Position numbers and translations under genes: made by a program
Assembly (NCBI RefSeq): GCF_958979055.1
Contig: NC_084894.1
Span: 3,725,001 to 3,789,000 of the forward strand
Direction of reading: 5' to 3'
Origin: Alnus glutinosa
Lineage: Eukaryota; Streptophyta; Magnoliopsida; Fagales; Betulaceae
DNA: 64,000 nucleotides
Notes under the pieces: generated by a model
Seen by the model: the letters and a program-made list of their open reading frames with translations, nothing else
The model's database searches: none
Told to the model about the DNA's origin: nothing
Part shown: positions 11,206 through 22,458 of the stretch, piece by piece
Layout: the number at the start of each line of letters is the position of its first letter
How positions within the stretch are numbered: position 1 is the first letter of the stretch

Positions 11206-11258
11206 TGTTGATAAATAGGTTTGTCACATATGAGTTTGCAGGTTTAAAGCGCATAGAC

Positions 11259-11261
<3 letters not shown>

Positions 11262-11318
<57 letters not shown>
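11262..11318. repeat. (TA)n microsatellite
   Basis: Uninterrupted TA dinucleotide run of more than 25 units, 60-110 bp upstream of the neprosin-gene start codon, so in its probable promoter or 5' leader. Confidence 0.95.
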
Positions 11319-11323
<5 letters not shown>

Positions 11324-11393
11324 CACACATGCATGTATATAGGAAATGACATTACATGGCAAGTAGGTAAACCATAAATATTGGAGAAATGAT

Positions 11394-11478
11394 TGTTGTA
11401 CAACTTCAAAAAAAAATTTCAAAGTAACCGTTGGATTTGTTTTCTTACAAGTGGGTCCTATACTTCTAATGGTTGATC

Positions 11479-11534
<56 letters not shown>

Positions 11535-11585
11535 TGGTTAGAGTTGTAAAATAGTGGTACAAAAGTTGTAAGTGTATCATATCTC
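11394..11585. mobile_element. MULE-type MITE with GAGAAATGAT ends
   Basis: The ends start GAGAAATGATTGTTGTACAACTT on the left and, in reverse complement, GAGATATGATACACTTACAACTT on the right. The flanking 9-mers TAAATATTG and TATATTTTG agree at 7 of 9 positions, consistent with an aged 9-bp Mutator-type target duplication. The middle is a T-run followed by a long A-run. Confidence 0.6.
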
Positions 11586-11759
11586 TATATTTTGTGCAAC
11601 CTTAATATGCAAAATGTATTAATTACAATATTTATTGGATTACCAAATAATAATAGCATTAATGAAGAAAGATAAAACGTATTAATTGTCCAACCTTAAA
11701 CATACCAACTGCATTGATTACAGAGGTTATAATAAGATTGTCAAATAATAATGACAATA

Positions 11760-12777
11760 GAGAAATGATTCTCCTACATCTTTCATACACTTCTCCAACA
11801 CCTCATCCTACGTGGCACGCCATTTTTTTCATTTTGTGGGAGATAGAATGAACAAAAAAGAAAAAAAGGACTCCACGTAGGGCCGGCTTGATAAATTTTG
11901 AGGCCTAAGGCGACAAGTTTAATTGATGTCATTTTCTTATACTTAAATATTAATTAAATTAAATTTATTTTAATATTTATATTATATTTTTTTATTAGAT
12001 ATAGAATGACTTATCACTTGATTCAAAGACATGCAATAATAAGATTCAAAGAAAAATAAAGAGAAAAGTGCAAATAAGTTATATAAAAATTGATTTGCAG
12101 TAGAACATAATGCGGAAAAAATTGTTAGACATTGAAGACTCATCGATGATGTAATTCTATCTATTATTCACAACACAAACAATGAGAATTTATGCATTTT
12201 GAAGACTCTTTATATTTTTCTAAACATTCAATTCAAATAAACATTTAAGAAAAAATTATACACGTTGGACTAATTTCATGAATATAAAAATAGGGCTTTT
12301 AAAAAGAGTAAATAAGTGATACTTTTCAAGAATTTATGGATTTTTTATTTTATTTTATTTTATGAATGTGAATAATGAGACTTTCAATTTGTAATTACTT
12401 TTACCACAATTGATGGCCTTAATTAGAAACTATTTATTAGATTTTTACCATATTAGAGTCTTAAAATTTGTTTTGAAAATAACCTGTATTGTACAATTAT
12501 TAAGTGGGGGCCTTAATGAAAAAGTATTTTATTATCTTTTTGTCATATTAGTATGATGTACAAGCCTAATTGATGTACAGGCCTTAAAATGTTTTTTTGA
12601 GCCTCGATTTTTTTAAAAAAATATATATTTATTGTATAATTATAAGTTGGGTCCTTATTCACTTGGGGGACTTAGGCGACCGCCTAAGTCACCTAAAGCT
12701 CGAGCTGCCCATGACTCCACATAGGATGAAGTGTGGGAATCGAAAAGTGTAGGAAAGATGTAGTATAATCATTTCTC
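11760..12777. mobile_element. MULE-type MITE with perfect 9-bp TSD, carrying a nested insertion
   Basis: Both ends read GAGAAATGATT inward and form terminal inverted repeats of about 55-60 bp (11760-11815 against 12720-12777). The flanks carry the perfect 9-bp duplication ATGACAATA at 11751-11759 and 12778-12786, the hallmark of Mutator-like elements. Without the insert the element would be about 200 bp. Confidence 0.82.
11882..12712. mobile_element. Unclassified insert nested in the MITE
   Basis: About 830 bp of AT-rich DNA sits between a near-direct repeat, GACTCCACGTAGG on the left and GACTCCACATAGG on the right. This is consistent with an 11-13 bp target duplication made on insertion. 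Its edges are GGGCCGGC on the left and GAGCTGCCC on the right, a weak inverted match. The class is not clear and there is no coding capacity. Confidence 0.5.
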
Positions 12778-12811
12778 ATGACAATAATGAAAATGATGAT
12801 TATAATTTCTT

Positions 12812-12985
12812 GGGGGTAATTACATTTTTTCCTCCATGAACTACCAGCCTCAGTTAATATGCCCCCATGAACTGACACTCTCACCACCCGATCGCATCGA
12901 ACTATCATTTACTTACCAAAACCCTCTTTTCATCAGTCAACCTCGTTAAATCAGATGGTCTAGGCATCACGTGCGGATCACATGT
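12812..12985. mobile_element. Truncated relative of the 58678-59103 MITE family
   Basis: Starts with GGGGGTAATTACATTTTTTCC, and contains a segment like TATGCCCCCATGAACTGACA. Both match the terminal region of the full element at 58678-59103 in order. No matching right end was found. Confidence 0.5.
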
Positions 12986-13486
12986 GTTTTTATTCAGTTT
13001 TCTCCCTATTTTGCCCTCGCAGTCAAGGGTTGAGAAAGAAACAGTTGGTAAGAAATATAGTGTAGCTAAACAGAAGAAAAGGATGTCCTCAGAAATATGC
13101 AAGGAAACATCTGTAGACAGCCCAAAAAAAAAATGACTATTCACATATTTACAGTGGCAACCTCAACCAAAGAGAGCAAATTTCCGTCAGTAACACATGC
13201 TATTATTAACACTTACAAAGAAATAATCAACGCCTCAACTAGCCTTAGAATTCAGAACATCCACAAAAGATAAACAAAAGCAAAGCCCAACCAATGTTTC
13301 TACCTCTCTCTTTGTAAAATACCACTTTTTCTCTCTTTCTTTTGCCTTTCCAACTTTCCTTTTAACAGAAAATACTACTGATTTTCCATTTTTTTTTCGG
13401 TTACAATAGAAGTGGGTCCGGCCATGTTTTGTAGTGTTGTCAGACCAAGCAACTCCGGCAATGTTAGCCCACGCCATGCTGCGGGG

Positions 13487-13668
13487 CCCACCATCTTCTC
13501 AAAAGCTTGCCCTTCACTTCTTTAATCATTTGTTACAAAAAGACTCAGACACAACACCTGCAAAAAATTCCTTTAGTTGCTATGATCTTCGTGGGTGTTG
13601 TGTCTGAGTCTCTTTGCAATGGAGGATTAAAGAAGTGAAGGGCAAGCTTTTGCAAAGACGGTGGTGGC
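13487..13668. ncRNA. Long near-perfect hairpin (candidate young MIRNA or siRNA foldback)
   Basis: The arms 13501-13557 and 13595-13651 are reverse complements at 51 of 57 positions, with 27 perfectly paired bases at the base and about 17 next to the loop. The loop is 37 nt. Weaker pairing (CCACCATCTTCTC against GACGGTGGTGG) extends the stem to 13487-13668. The size and loop fit either a recently evolved plant MIRNA precursor made by inverted duplication of a gene fragment, or a small foldback MITE. No terminal TSD was recognised. Transcription cannot be judged from sequence. Confidence 0.45.
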
Positions 13669-13807
13669 TCTACAGGAGTATTGTTACTTGTCATTTGAAA
13701 TAATTCTAAAAGAACACGGCAAAAAGTGAGCAACATCCACCTTTGCATGAAAGGTATTTGGTGTCTGGATTTATGATTCCATACCTCTCTAAGGATCCTA
13801 ACGATAA

Positions 13808-14275
13808 AGCAGCCATCGATCTTGTTGGGAATAAATCTCACTCGGGCCATACCGAAAATTGTACCAACAGTTTGGCGCCATTTGTGGGAAAGATTATTTG
13901 TTTCTCATGAAAAAGAAATCTATCATAGTGGTGAACACGCATTTTGGAAGCAAAGCCAACCGGTGAAGGAGGTCCCTGCCGGAGCAGATTGTTCAACACA
14001 ACCCAAATCCAAGCATTCAGAACAATCTGTAACCTCAATCGTTCCCTCCCCTAGGGGGTGGAGACTAGGATCACCGAGAAGGCGAGCCCCCGAGTTACGT
14101 TACGATGGGGATAATCAAATGAGGGGCCCGGGAGGAGCTGCCATTTCCTTCGCGTGGTCGCATGACAACTTGGCCAAGAAGGTGGCCGAGTTGGAAAGGA
14201 GGTGAGCCAACATGGCTCGGGAGATGGAAAATAAAGACAAGGGCAAAGCTGTTGTGGTGGACAGACTCCTGGCAG
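13808..14275 (+). mobile_element. Ty3/gypsy retrotransposon 5' fragment (PBS region and gag start)
   Basis: The sequence CAACAGTTTGGCGCCATTTGTGGGAA at 13863-13888 is the recognisable LTR-end, primer-binding-site and leader arrangement of many plant gypsy elements. A gag-like frame follows (to about 14205, stop, then continuing in another reading to about 14275) with an LAKKVAELERR helix. The element is truncated on both sides, and no LTR pair or pol was seen. Confidence 0.6.
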
Positions 14276-14495
14276 GTACCGGTACTTTGTTAATTTTAAT
14301 ATATATTTTTATTATTTTATTATTTATATATATACTCGGTTATCGGTTATAACTGGGTATATATAAATGCTAAAACCGGTAACCGTTCCGATAGAGTTGG
14401 TTACCGGTTATTTCCAACCGGGTACCAAGCCGGTTTTCCAGTTATCAGTTATCAATTGGTACCCGATTACAGGCTGGATTTACACCCCTACCAAA
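14270..14495. repeat. Diverged dispersed repeat rich in ACCGGT/GGTTACCGG
   Basis: Repeated GGTTAtCGGTTA, ACCGGTAACCG and GGTTACCGGTTA-like words with an AT core. This composition is seen in internal parts of plant hAT-like elements. The ends were not defined. Confidence 0.35.
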
Positions 14496-14699
14496 GACAC
14501 ATACATGAGTTTATTTGAATAATGTGCGTTTGATTGGAACCCATAGTAAACACACATCACATAGCAAATACTACCATACTATTGGAGTATTACATAACAG
14601 ATGACACTTTAATTTGCTACTACAAATTGATTGTTATGATTAATAAGTTTGTGAATTGAAAGAAAATGTATTTCTTTATAATTTTACCAACATTTTTTT

Positions 14700-15310
14700 T
14701 TATGGGTAAATGTATAATAAATCTCTGGGTTTGCACGAAAATGCTAAAAGACCCCTCACTGTTTTTTTTTTTTTTTTTTCTAACATTCAATCCTTTAGTT
14801 TTTCGCAAATTTAAAATAGGTCATCCCGTTAGTAATACCGTCCATTGTTCTAACTTCCGTTTTGTTGACTTACTGTTTGTCCACGTAAGCATCAACACTT
14901 CAGCTTAAAAATGACGTCGTTTTATTTTTTATTATATGATTTTTCATATTTTATTTTTTATTTTTTATTTTTTATTTTTTATTTTTTTAAAAAAAATAAA
15001 AATAAAAAAGTAAGGGACCTGGCAGCCACGCCCTCCTCAAGGGGGTGGCCCAAAAGCCACCTCGGGGAGATTTTCTGGTTTTTTTAATTTTTGCAGAAAA
15101 TTGAAGAAGCAATTGGCAGGGGGAATGACTCATTTTGTGGAGGTATGTGGTCTGCCCATTATAAGCACCTATTTCAGTGCAATGAAGTTGCTCTGGTTGA
15201 TGGAAAATGTGAATGCTATTACGGAGGCTGCCAACCAAAGCAGGTGACGGAAATCAAGGATGCGCACCAGTTGTTCATTGAAATTCCTGAACTAACCAAC
15301 ACCACATAAT
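14700..15310. other. Intergenic DNA, no supported gene
   Basis: Holds a T-run, an A/T-rich stretch made of repeated TTTTTATTTT, and a 72-codon frame at 15091-15309 with several cysteines that I do not recognise. The left part resembles dispersed repeat sequence, but its ends could not be set. Confidence 0.35.
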
Positions 15311-15340
15311 CAGCTCTTGTCGCCCCACCGGTCATGATTG

Positions 15341-15660
15341 TTAATGATCATCTAAAAAGTACCTCTGGTCATTAAATGGTTTGTTCTCTACAAACTTGAT
15401 GTTTTTCTCTGGGTCCATGGAAAAAAGTCTGCATATTTGTTCGGCAACATCAATAACTCTCCTCTCCTTCTTTGTCCCGATATTGTAAACATGACCTACC
15501 TCTCCCTTGTGAAGAATGACTTCAAAAGCTTCTGCAACATCTTCACAATATAAATAACTCCTCACATTAGGTTCAGCTTTTGTGGCAGAGTATGGGTTTG
15601 TTGGGAGGAGTTGATTCACAAGTGTCAGCTGGTGGACTAACAGCTTAACGACTGGGACAG
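15341..15660 (-). pseudogene. RHM: UDP-rhamnose synthase (RHM-type) processed, internally deleted fragment
   Basis: On the minus strand the frame encodes LLPTNPYSATKA, the catalytic YxxxK region of the RHM/UDP-glucose 4,6-dehydratase domain. It then jumps directly to NVRSYLYCEDVAEAFEVI, VGHVYNIGTKKERRVIDVA and PFNDQRYFLDD. In an intact RHM about 60 residues separate the first block from the second, so this copy has an in-frame internal deletion. It also lacks the N-terminal Rossmann part and everything after YFLDD. No intron interrupts it, and flanking codons do not resemble RHM. RHM makes UDP-L-rhamnose for cell wall and flavonoid glycosides, but this fragment cannot. Confidence 0.85.
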
Positions 15661-16070
15661 GAAAAGGTTCCATGACAATGACACGACGGGAAAAATGTTT
15701 CACTAGAATGACACGTACGTCTCCCTTTCTACAGCTCAATCAATTGCCAAGAAAAACTTATGGACAAAGATCTTTGCATGCGGTGCTCTTTTAGTCCCCG
15801 ACTCATCACCACCTCTATAAAACCCAAACCACAGAATATCATAAACGTACGTCATATAAACAAAAGGGCCTAACATTGACATTTGTTATAAGCTTTTCTT
15901 TAAACTTTGAAATTTCGTCATGTGTCAATAAGTTTCAAAATATTTTGACTCCCGTGGCTATGTTATTTGTTATTATTTGCACATTTTATTGAGATTTTTT
16001 TTTTGCCCCTCTTAAGATGAATTTTGTGAATTGAAGCCATAATTTACTATGATATATTAAAATCATACTA

Positions 16071-16102
<32 letters not shown>

Positions 16103-16498
16103 AATTAAAATTAAATTATAATGAAAAAAAAAACTCAAGCTATAGTAAAATGTTTTCACTGCCACATCATCTCGATTGTATAAAAATTGTATAACAGTCT
16201 ATTAAATAACATTTCTCTTAATCCTATAGTCGCTTAGATATTTAGTAAAACATCATGGTTAATACATATATATATATATATATATATATTGGTTCTTAAT
16301 CTCTATAACTACATAATGCCATACAAAAAAAAAAAACGAAATAAAATACTGGGTGATTTCATTGGGTGCTTAGAGCACTGGATCTCCCCCAATACTGGAC
16401 CGTTTCCAGCTCAACAAAGGGATTTTCGTACATATTTTTCAAAAATTTCAGCTCTAAAAGTCATGTAAGGCACTCAAAAACCTACGGGATGTGTTAGT

Positions 16499-16571
16499 TG
16501 CACAACATTTGCACACCAAAACACATTAGTGGGACCCACATACGTCTTGGTGTGCAAATGTTGTGCAAAAA
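16499..16571. mobile_element. Small foldback element with 22-bp arms
   Basis: TTGCACAACATTTGCACACCAA at the left is repeated in reverse complement about 30 bp later (CTTGGTGTGCAAATGTTGTGCAA), around a GTGGGACCCAC palindrome. It lies just upstream of the copia 5' LTR remnant. Confidence 0.55.
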
Positions 16572-16804
16572 TCAATTTTCAAAATGTTATCCCAAATATG
16601 TGTCCATACATTAGGGTTTTGCTATAAATATCTTATGTTATAACTAGTTCATATTATTGAATATAGCCGCACTCCTGTGGACGTAGGTAAATTGCCGAAC
16701 CACGTTAAATCTGTGTCTTACTTCTCTCTCGATCTCTCTTTTCGATTCCTTATATTTCATTATCGTTGTGCACAGTAACAACAATTGGTATCAGAGCCTA
16801 ATTT

Positions 16805-17722
16805 GTGATAACTGGGATTGGCACATATTCTGCGAAATTAGACGTGATGAAGTTCGATGGAACAGGTAACTTTGGGTTATGGCAGAGGTGTGTCAAGGAT
16901 TTGTTGGTGCAACAAGGGATGGTGAAGGCGTTATATGGGATGAAACCAGATGATATGCCGGACATAGATTGGAAGGAGCTTGAGACGAGAGCGGTGGCCA
17001 CTATTCGGCTTTGTCTGCGGGGATGATGTGATGTATCATGCCATGGACGAAGAATCTCCGGCGGCAGTTTGGTTGAAACTGGAAAGTCGATATATGTCCA
17101 AGTCGTTGAAGAACAAGCTTATCTAAAATAAAGGTTGTACGGGTTGAAGATGGAGGAGGGCTCGGATTTGAGCCAACACATCAACATGTTCAATCAGGTA
17201 ATCAGTGATGTGAAGTTCAAAGATGATGACAAGGCTTTGATGCTGTTGAATTCACTCCTAGCTCCTACCACATCTGAGAATCTGGTTACAACTCTGACAT
17301 GTGGGAAAGAGTCCTTGGAGTTAGAGGACATTACAGGAGCCCTGCTGGCTTTTCATAAAAGGAAGAAAGTCAGTGATGAAAGTTCTCATGGAGAAGGGCT
17401 AACTGTGAAGGGTAACCAGGAGCGTGGAAGAAGCAATAACAAGGGTGGTTCGAATGGAAAGAATTCCCGGTCAAAGCCTAGGAAGAGGAAACACGTCAAT
17501 TATTATAAGTGTGGGAAGAAAGAGCGCATAAAGCGGGACTGTCTAGATCGGAAGAAGAACAAGGATGATGATTATGAAGGTCCCTCAAGGTCTGTAAACG
17601 TAGTAAAGGACGACTCAGACACTGCTGATGATGATATGCTTTCTATTGCATTCAATTCAGAGCATCTTGTGGATTCTTGGATTCTGGACTCAACATGTTC
17701 AGTTCAAGGGACGTCCAACTAA
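16805..17722 (+). pseudogene. Copia gag and start of protease (broken)
   Basis: The first frame, 16805-17026, has the gag N-terminus (KFDGTGNFGLWQ). It ends at a frameshift, and the next frame at 17135-17722 carries on. The nucleocapsid zinc knuckle reads YYKCGKKERIKRDC: against the CX2CX4HX4C pattern, the first Cys and the His are lost. The protease begins WILDSTCS, keeping the catalytic Asp but with Thr where the family has Gly. Confidence 0.82.
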
Positions 17723-17782
17723 GATTGGTTTGACACTTACATGTTAGTTAATTCTAGTACAGTTGCTATGGGTAATGGTGCA

Positions 17783-18984
17783 TGATGAGTGCCAAATATT
17801 GTGTATTTGGACCCCTTGATTTGCACTAGTTAGACCTTTAGCCTTGTTATTTTCTGATGTTTTGGTTAGTTTTTCTGTTTTTCTGTTTCTGTAGGTCAAT
17901 AAGAGAGGAATGGCAAATTTCATAAGGAAATGCCTGGAAATTCGGAGGTCCTGAAAAGTCGATCGATCGAAATTTCCCAGAACCTGCTTTTGCAGAGCTC
18001 GCCAGAACACCCAATCAGAAGCTCCTCCATGAAAAAAAGCATCTCTCCCTCTGATTTTCGCAGCAGAACACGCTGGTTTTGTGTTCTTGGTTGTCTCTAG
18101 CAAGAGAGGAACCCTAGAGAAGGGTAGAGGAGTCATTTTACATGGGTTTCTAGCCCTAGTTTTCTTCTATAAAAGCCATAGCCATGCCTCCTTGTAGGTA
18201 GAGTAGAGAACAGTAGATAGGTTTAATTTCGTGCATTTTGTAGTGTATTTCAGTAGCTTTTGTTCTCAGACACTTCCTCTTTGTAAAGCTTTTTTTTTAT
18301 TTCCATGGTTGTTCTTCATTTTCTTGTGGTGTTCTTAGTCATGGAAGGCTAGTAACATCAACTAAGGTTGAGGATGAAACCTTTCCACTGATGACACTCA
18401 CACTCTTGCTGTACCACTTGCATATTTAATGATATATCATATTTGTTGTTCAAGTTCCATTCATTTAATGCTTTATCTTTTGCAATGAATGTAGTTAGTG
18501 GTGGAAATAGGACATTTGATATGTTTCAACCGATAGATACTTTGTTTTATCGGTTTGAATGATGATATCCATTGTGATTGAATGATACATTGGATGATTT
18601 GATTTCAAATTGGTACTCTTTGTGATTTGTCTTTGTGTTGGATTCATTTAATGGTTCTCGGGTTTATGGTTGAGAAACTTGAATGACACCCTAAGCTTAA
18701 TGTTCTTTGGGTGTTCAAGTGGAAACCAAGAGTGTGACTTGTTGGATTTGGTTTGGTAGATTCTTTAGCCTTAGTTCCTTTTAATTTGCATATTTCATTC
18801 CATATCTTTTATTTAGTCTTTTGTTCTTGAATCAATCCTCAAACCTTTGGAACTAGGTTAAAATGAGGTTGATTAAACAAGACACTAATATTTGACCATT
18901 TCCCTGTGGATTTGACCTCGCACTTGCACACACTATATTGCAAACGATTCGTGCGCTTGCGAGTACTCTTTAAAACACACATCA
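17783..18984 (+). mobile_element. Solo LTR (1.2 kb) nested in the copia protease region
   Basis: Begins TGATGAGTGCC and ends ACACACATCA, with the target duplication GTGCA at 17778-17782 and 18985-18989. The 3' part (CCCTGTGGATTTGACCTCGC, then GCAAACGATTCGTGCG) resembles LTR ends of plant gypsy elements of the large-LTR type. The copia protease reading resumes directly after it. Strand is inferred from this 3' end. Confidence 0.82.
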
Positions 18985-20345
18985 GTGCACATTGTAAAAT
19001 TACAGGCATGGGTAATATCATAATGAAGATGTTTGATGGTGTGGTTAGAACGTTATCTAATGTTAGACATGTTCTAGATATAGAAAATAATCTAATTTCA
19101 TTGGGTACTTGAGACTCAAATGGTTTTGGTTACAAGTCTGAAGGTGGAATAATGAAGGTCACTAAGGGTGCAAATGTGCGATGGTAGTGATAAGGGGGCA
19201 AAAAAGTTCAAATAATATCTATAAACTGTTAGTGAGTACAGTTGTAGGTGAAGCGCCTCTGTTTTAGTTCGATTGTAGTGTTTTGTGGCATATGCAATTG
19301 GGTCATATGGGTGAGCGGGGCATGTTGGAGCTTCATAAGAGAAATCTGTTGAAGGGTGTCAAAACGTGCAAGCTTGATTTTTGTAAATTATGTATTCTAG
19401 GGAAGCAGAATCGGGTGCAATTCAAGACAGCCACACACAAGACAGAGGGTATTCTGGATTATGTTCATTTAGATGTTTGAGGACCAGTGAGGACAGCATC
19501 ACGGGGAGGGCATATGTATTTCTTAACTTTTATTGATGATTTCCAGAAAGGTTTTGGTGTACTTCATGTGGCACAAGTCAGAGACGTTTGCCAAGTTCAA
19601 ATTGTGGAAAGCTAACGTGGAGAACCAAACTGGGAGAAAGATCAAGTGCCTAAGGACAGATAATGGTACTAAGTACACAAATGAAAGTTCAAGGATTTCT
19701 GTGAACAGCATGGGATAAAGAGACATTTCACAGTACGCATGACACCGCAGCAAAACGGTGTGGCGAAAAGGATGAACAGGTCTATTGCAGAGAGAGCACG
19801 ATGTCTTAGGTTGAATGTTGGACTTGCAAAGATTTTCTAAGCAGATGCAGTGAGTATAGCATGCTACTTAATAAACAGGTCACCGAGGGTATCATTAGAT
19901 GGTAAGGTTCCAGAGGAGGTGTGGACCGGTAATGAGGTAGATTACTCGTTTGAGAGTATTTGGGTGTCCAACCTATGTGCACGTATCTAGTGAAGAATGA
20001 TCGAAACTTGATCCAAAGTTTAGACAGTGTGTCTTTCTCGGATATGGGAAAGGGGTTAAGGGTTACAAGTTTTGGGACCCAAAGGCAAACAAAGCAGTAA
20101 TCAGTAGAGACATGGTATTTGATGAAAATTCCATGTTGAAAAGTACTCAGGGTGAAAAGTACTAAGGGTGAAGAGTAGCAGGTGCCAGAAAGCAGTAGCA
20201 GTGATAAGTAGGTGGTGCAGGTGGAGTTAGAGACTCCTGTACAGAAGAACATTTCTTAAGGTACAAAAACCTCTACTTCATAAATTGAGGAGCAACACAC
20301 TATAACCACAGACAGACCCAGACGAACTATCAGGCCACCAGTCAG
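18985..20345 (+). pseudogene. Copia protease remainder, GAG-pre-integrase and integrase (multiple breaks)
   Basis: KITGMGNIIMKMFDGVVRTL continues the protease region. WHMQLGHMGERGMLEL (19283 on) is the integrase HHCC zinc-binding start, followed by CKLCILGKQNRVQF. Core integrase text follows in pieces (YFLTFIDD near 19520, then KCLRTDNGTKYT). At least three stops or frameshifts separate the pieces, and the last part (about 19850-20340) is readable only in fragments. Confidence 0.78.
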
Positions 20346-20361
20346 GTACTGTTTTGAAGAC

Positions 20362-21950
20362 ATGGCTTGTTTTGCTATTGTTATCAGTAACGGAGATCCT
20401 ACTACTTTTCAAGAGACTGTCAATAGCCAAGAGAAGAGCAGATGGGTGGGTGCTATGGCGGAAGAGATGGGGTCTCTACATAAGAACCAGACGTGGGATT
20501 TGGTGGAGCTTCCAAAAAGGAAGAGGGAGATAGCGTGTAAATGGGTGTTCAAGAAAAATGTAGTATAAAAAAAAATTGGGTAGGGGGGGGGGGAGTTCAA
20601 GGCTCGCTTGGTAGCAAAGGGTTACTCACAACAGAAAGGGGTTGACTATGAGAAAATATTTTGCCCAGTGGTCAAAAATACTTCCATCAGAGCGGTATTG
20701 GCATTGGTAGCTCATTATAACATGGCACTGGAGCAGATGGATATGAAGACAGCTTTTCTCCATGGTGATTTGGAGGAGCAGATTTACATGGAGCAGCCAA
20801 AAGGGTATAGTCAACCTGGACATGAGCACTTGGTCTATAAATTGAAGAAGTCACTTTATGGGTTGAAGCATTCTCCAAGGCAGTGGTATAAGGGGTTTGA
20901 CTCCTACATGATTAGAATTGGATACATGAGATGTGAGTATGACTGTTGTGTGTATGTGAAGAGCCTTGATGATGCTCATTTATTTTTTTTGTTACTGTAT
21001 GTGGATGATATGCTTATTGCAGCTAGGAGTATAATGGAGGTCAACAAGTTGAAGGTCCTGTTGAGTAGAGAATTTGACATGAAAGATTTGGGCATAGTCG
21101 AGAAAATTCTTGGGATGGAGATTTGCAGGGACAGAGATGCCATGAGATTGTGGCTATCTCAGGCCGGTTATGTGAAGATGTTGGAGAGGTTTAGCATGGA
21201 GAATGCGAAACCGGTGAGTACACCTTTAGCGAATCATTTATGTTTGTCTACCTCACAGTGCCCAAAGATAGTTGAGGAAACTAAAGACATGTCTAAGGTC
21301 CTATATGCTAATGCAGTGGGGTGTCTGATGTACACTTTGGAATGTACGCTACGGTATGTACTAGGCCAGATTTGGCTCAGGCAGTCAATGTGGTGAGCAA
21401 ATACATGGCAAATCTAAGGAGATAGCATTGGGATGCAGTCAAATGGATTTTCAGATACTTGAGAGGTACTATAGACTATGACATCACTTTTGTCAGGCAG
21501 AAGAGTGATTTGTCAGTTGTGGGGTATGTGGATGCAGATTATGCAGGGGATTTGAATGATAAGAGGTCGACCACAGGTTATGTGTTTACTCTTGCAAGAG
21601 GACCTATCTGTTGGAAGTCTATGATCCAGTCCATTGTTGCGATGTCCACGACTAAGGTAAAGTACATGGCGGTGGCTGAGGCTGCAAATGAAGCTTTGTG
21701 GCTCAAAGGATTAGTCAAGGAGCTGGGTATTCAGCAAGGTGGAGTTCAGTTACATTGTGACAGTTAGAGTGCAATTTGTTTGGCAAAGAACCAGGTATAT
21801 CATGCGAGAACCAATCATATTGATGTGAGGTTTCACAAGATCAGAGAATTGGTTGCTACATGTGAATTGTTACTTGAGAAGATCCACACTTCTGAGAATG
21901 CAGTAGACATATTGGCAAAGCCTGTTACTGCAGACAAGTTCAAGCATTGA
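20362..21950 (+). pseudogene. Copia reverse transcriptase and RNase H (broken)
   Basis: The WVGAMAEEM and WDLVELPKRK blocks open the RT. A G-homopolymer at about 20583-20592 breaks the frame. The main frame 20608-21396 has QMDMKTAFLHGDLEEQIYM, the YGLKHSPRQWY block and the catalytic YVDDML. It stops early, and RNase H resumes at 21459-21767 (VGYVDADYAGD, STTGYVF, one stop, then AKNQVYHARTNHIDVRFH). Residues needed for polymerase activity are visible, but the chain is broken. Confidence 0.85.
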
Positions 21951-21952
21951 TT

Positions 21953-22458
21953 GGACTTGACAAATGTCTCCAGGTGCTAGAGAGGAGAGGATGGCATCTC
22001 CAAACTTATCAGTTCCAGGTGGAGGTACAATACTTGTTTATCTTCAAATAGGCGAATATTCACGCAAAGTGGAGATTGTTAGAACAAGTGACTCATATTC
22101 TCTTGGGCATAGAGAGTAATACGAGAGTACCAATAAAGTGGTCATACGAGAGTACCTTACATTAGGGTTTTGCTATAAATATTTTGGGGTTTTCCATATA
22201 TGTCTGGACTTGACAAATGTCTCCAGGTGCTAGAGAGGAGAGGATGGCATCTCCAAACTTATCAGTTCCAGGTGGAGGTACAATACTTGTTTATCTTCAA
22301 ATAGGCGAATATTCGCGCAAAGTGGAGATTGTTAGAACAAGTGACTCATATTCTCTTGGGCATAGAGAGTAATACGAGAGTACCAATAAAGTGGTCATAC
22401 GAGAGTACCTTACATTAGGGTTTTGCTATAAATATTTTGGGGTTTTCCATATATGTCT
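21953..22458 (+). repeat. 253-bp tandem duplication across the copia PPT/3' LTR junction
   Basis: 21953-22205 and 22206-22458 are almost identical. Each carries the last internal sequence, the polypurine-like AAAGTGGAGATTG and the first ~130 bp of the 3' LTR, so the LTR start occurs twice (22077 and 22330). Confidence 0.9.

Noticed and set aside
11153..11422. 89-codon minus-strand ORF with a YIYIYI run
   Set aside because: It is a translation of the (TA)n microsatellite.
13545..13850. 101-codon minus-strand ORF overlapping the hairpin
   Set aside because: No recognised domain. Its length follows from the inverted repeat, and I kept the hairpin as the feature instead.
15091..15309. 72-codon ORF with several cysteines
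   Set aside because: Not recognised as any family. It has no signal peptide, no clear exon borders and lies amid repeat DNA, so it is only mentioned in a region note.
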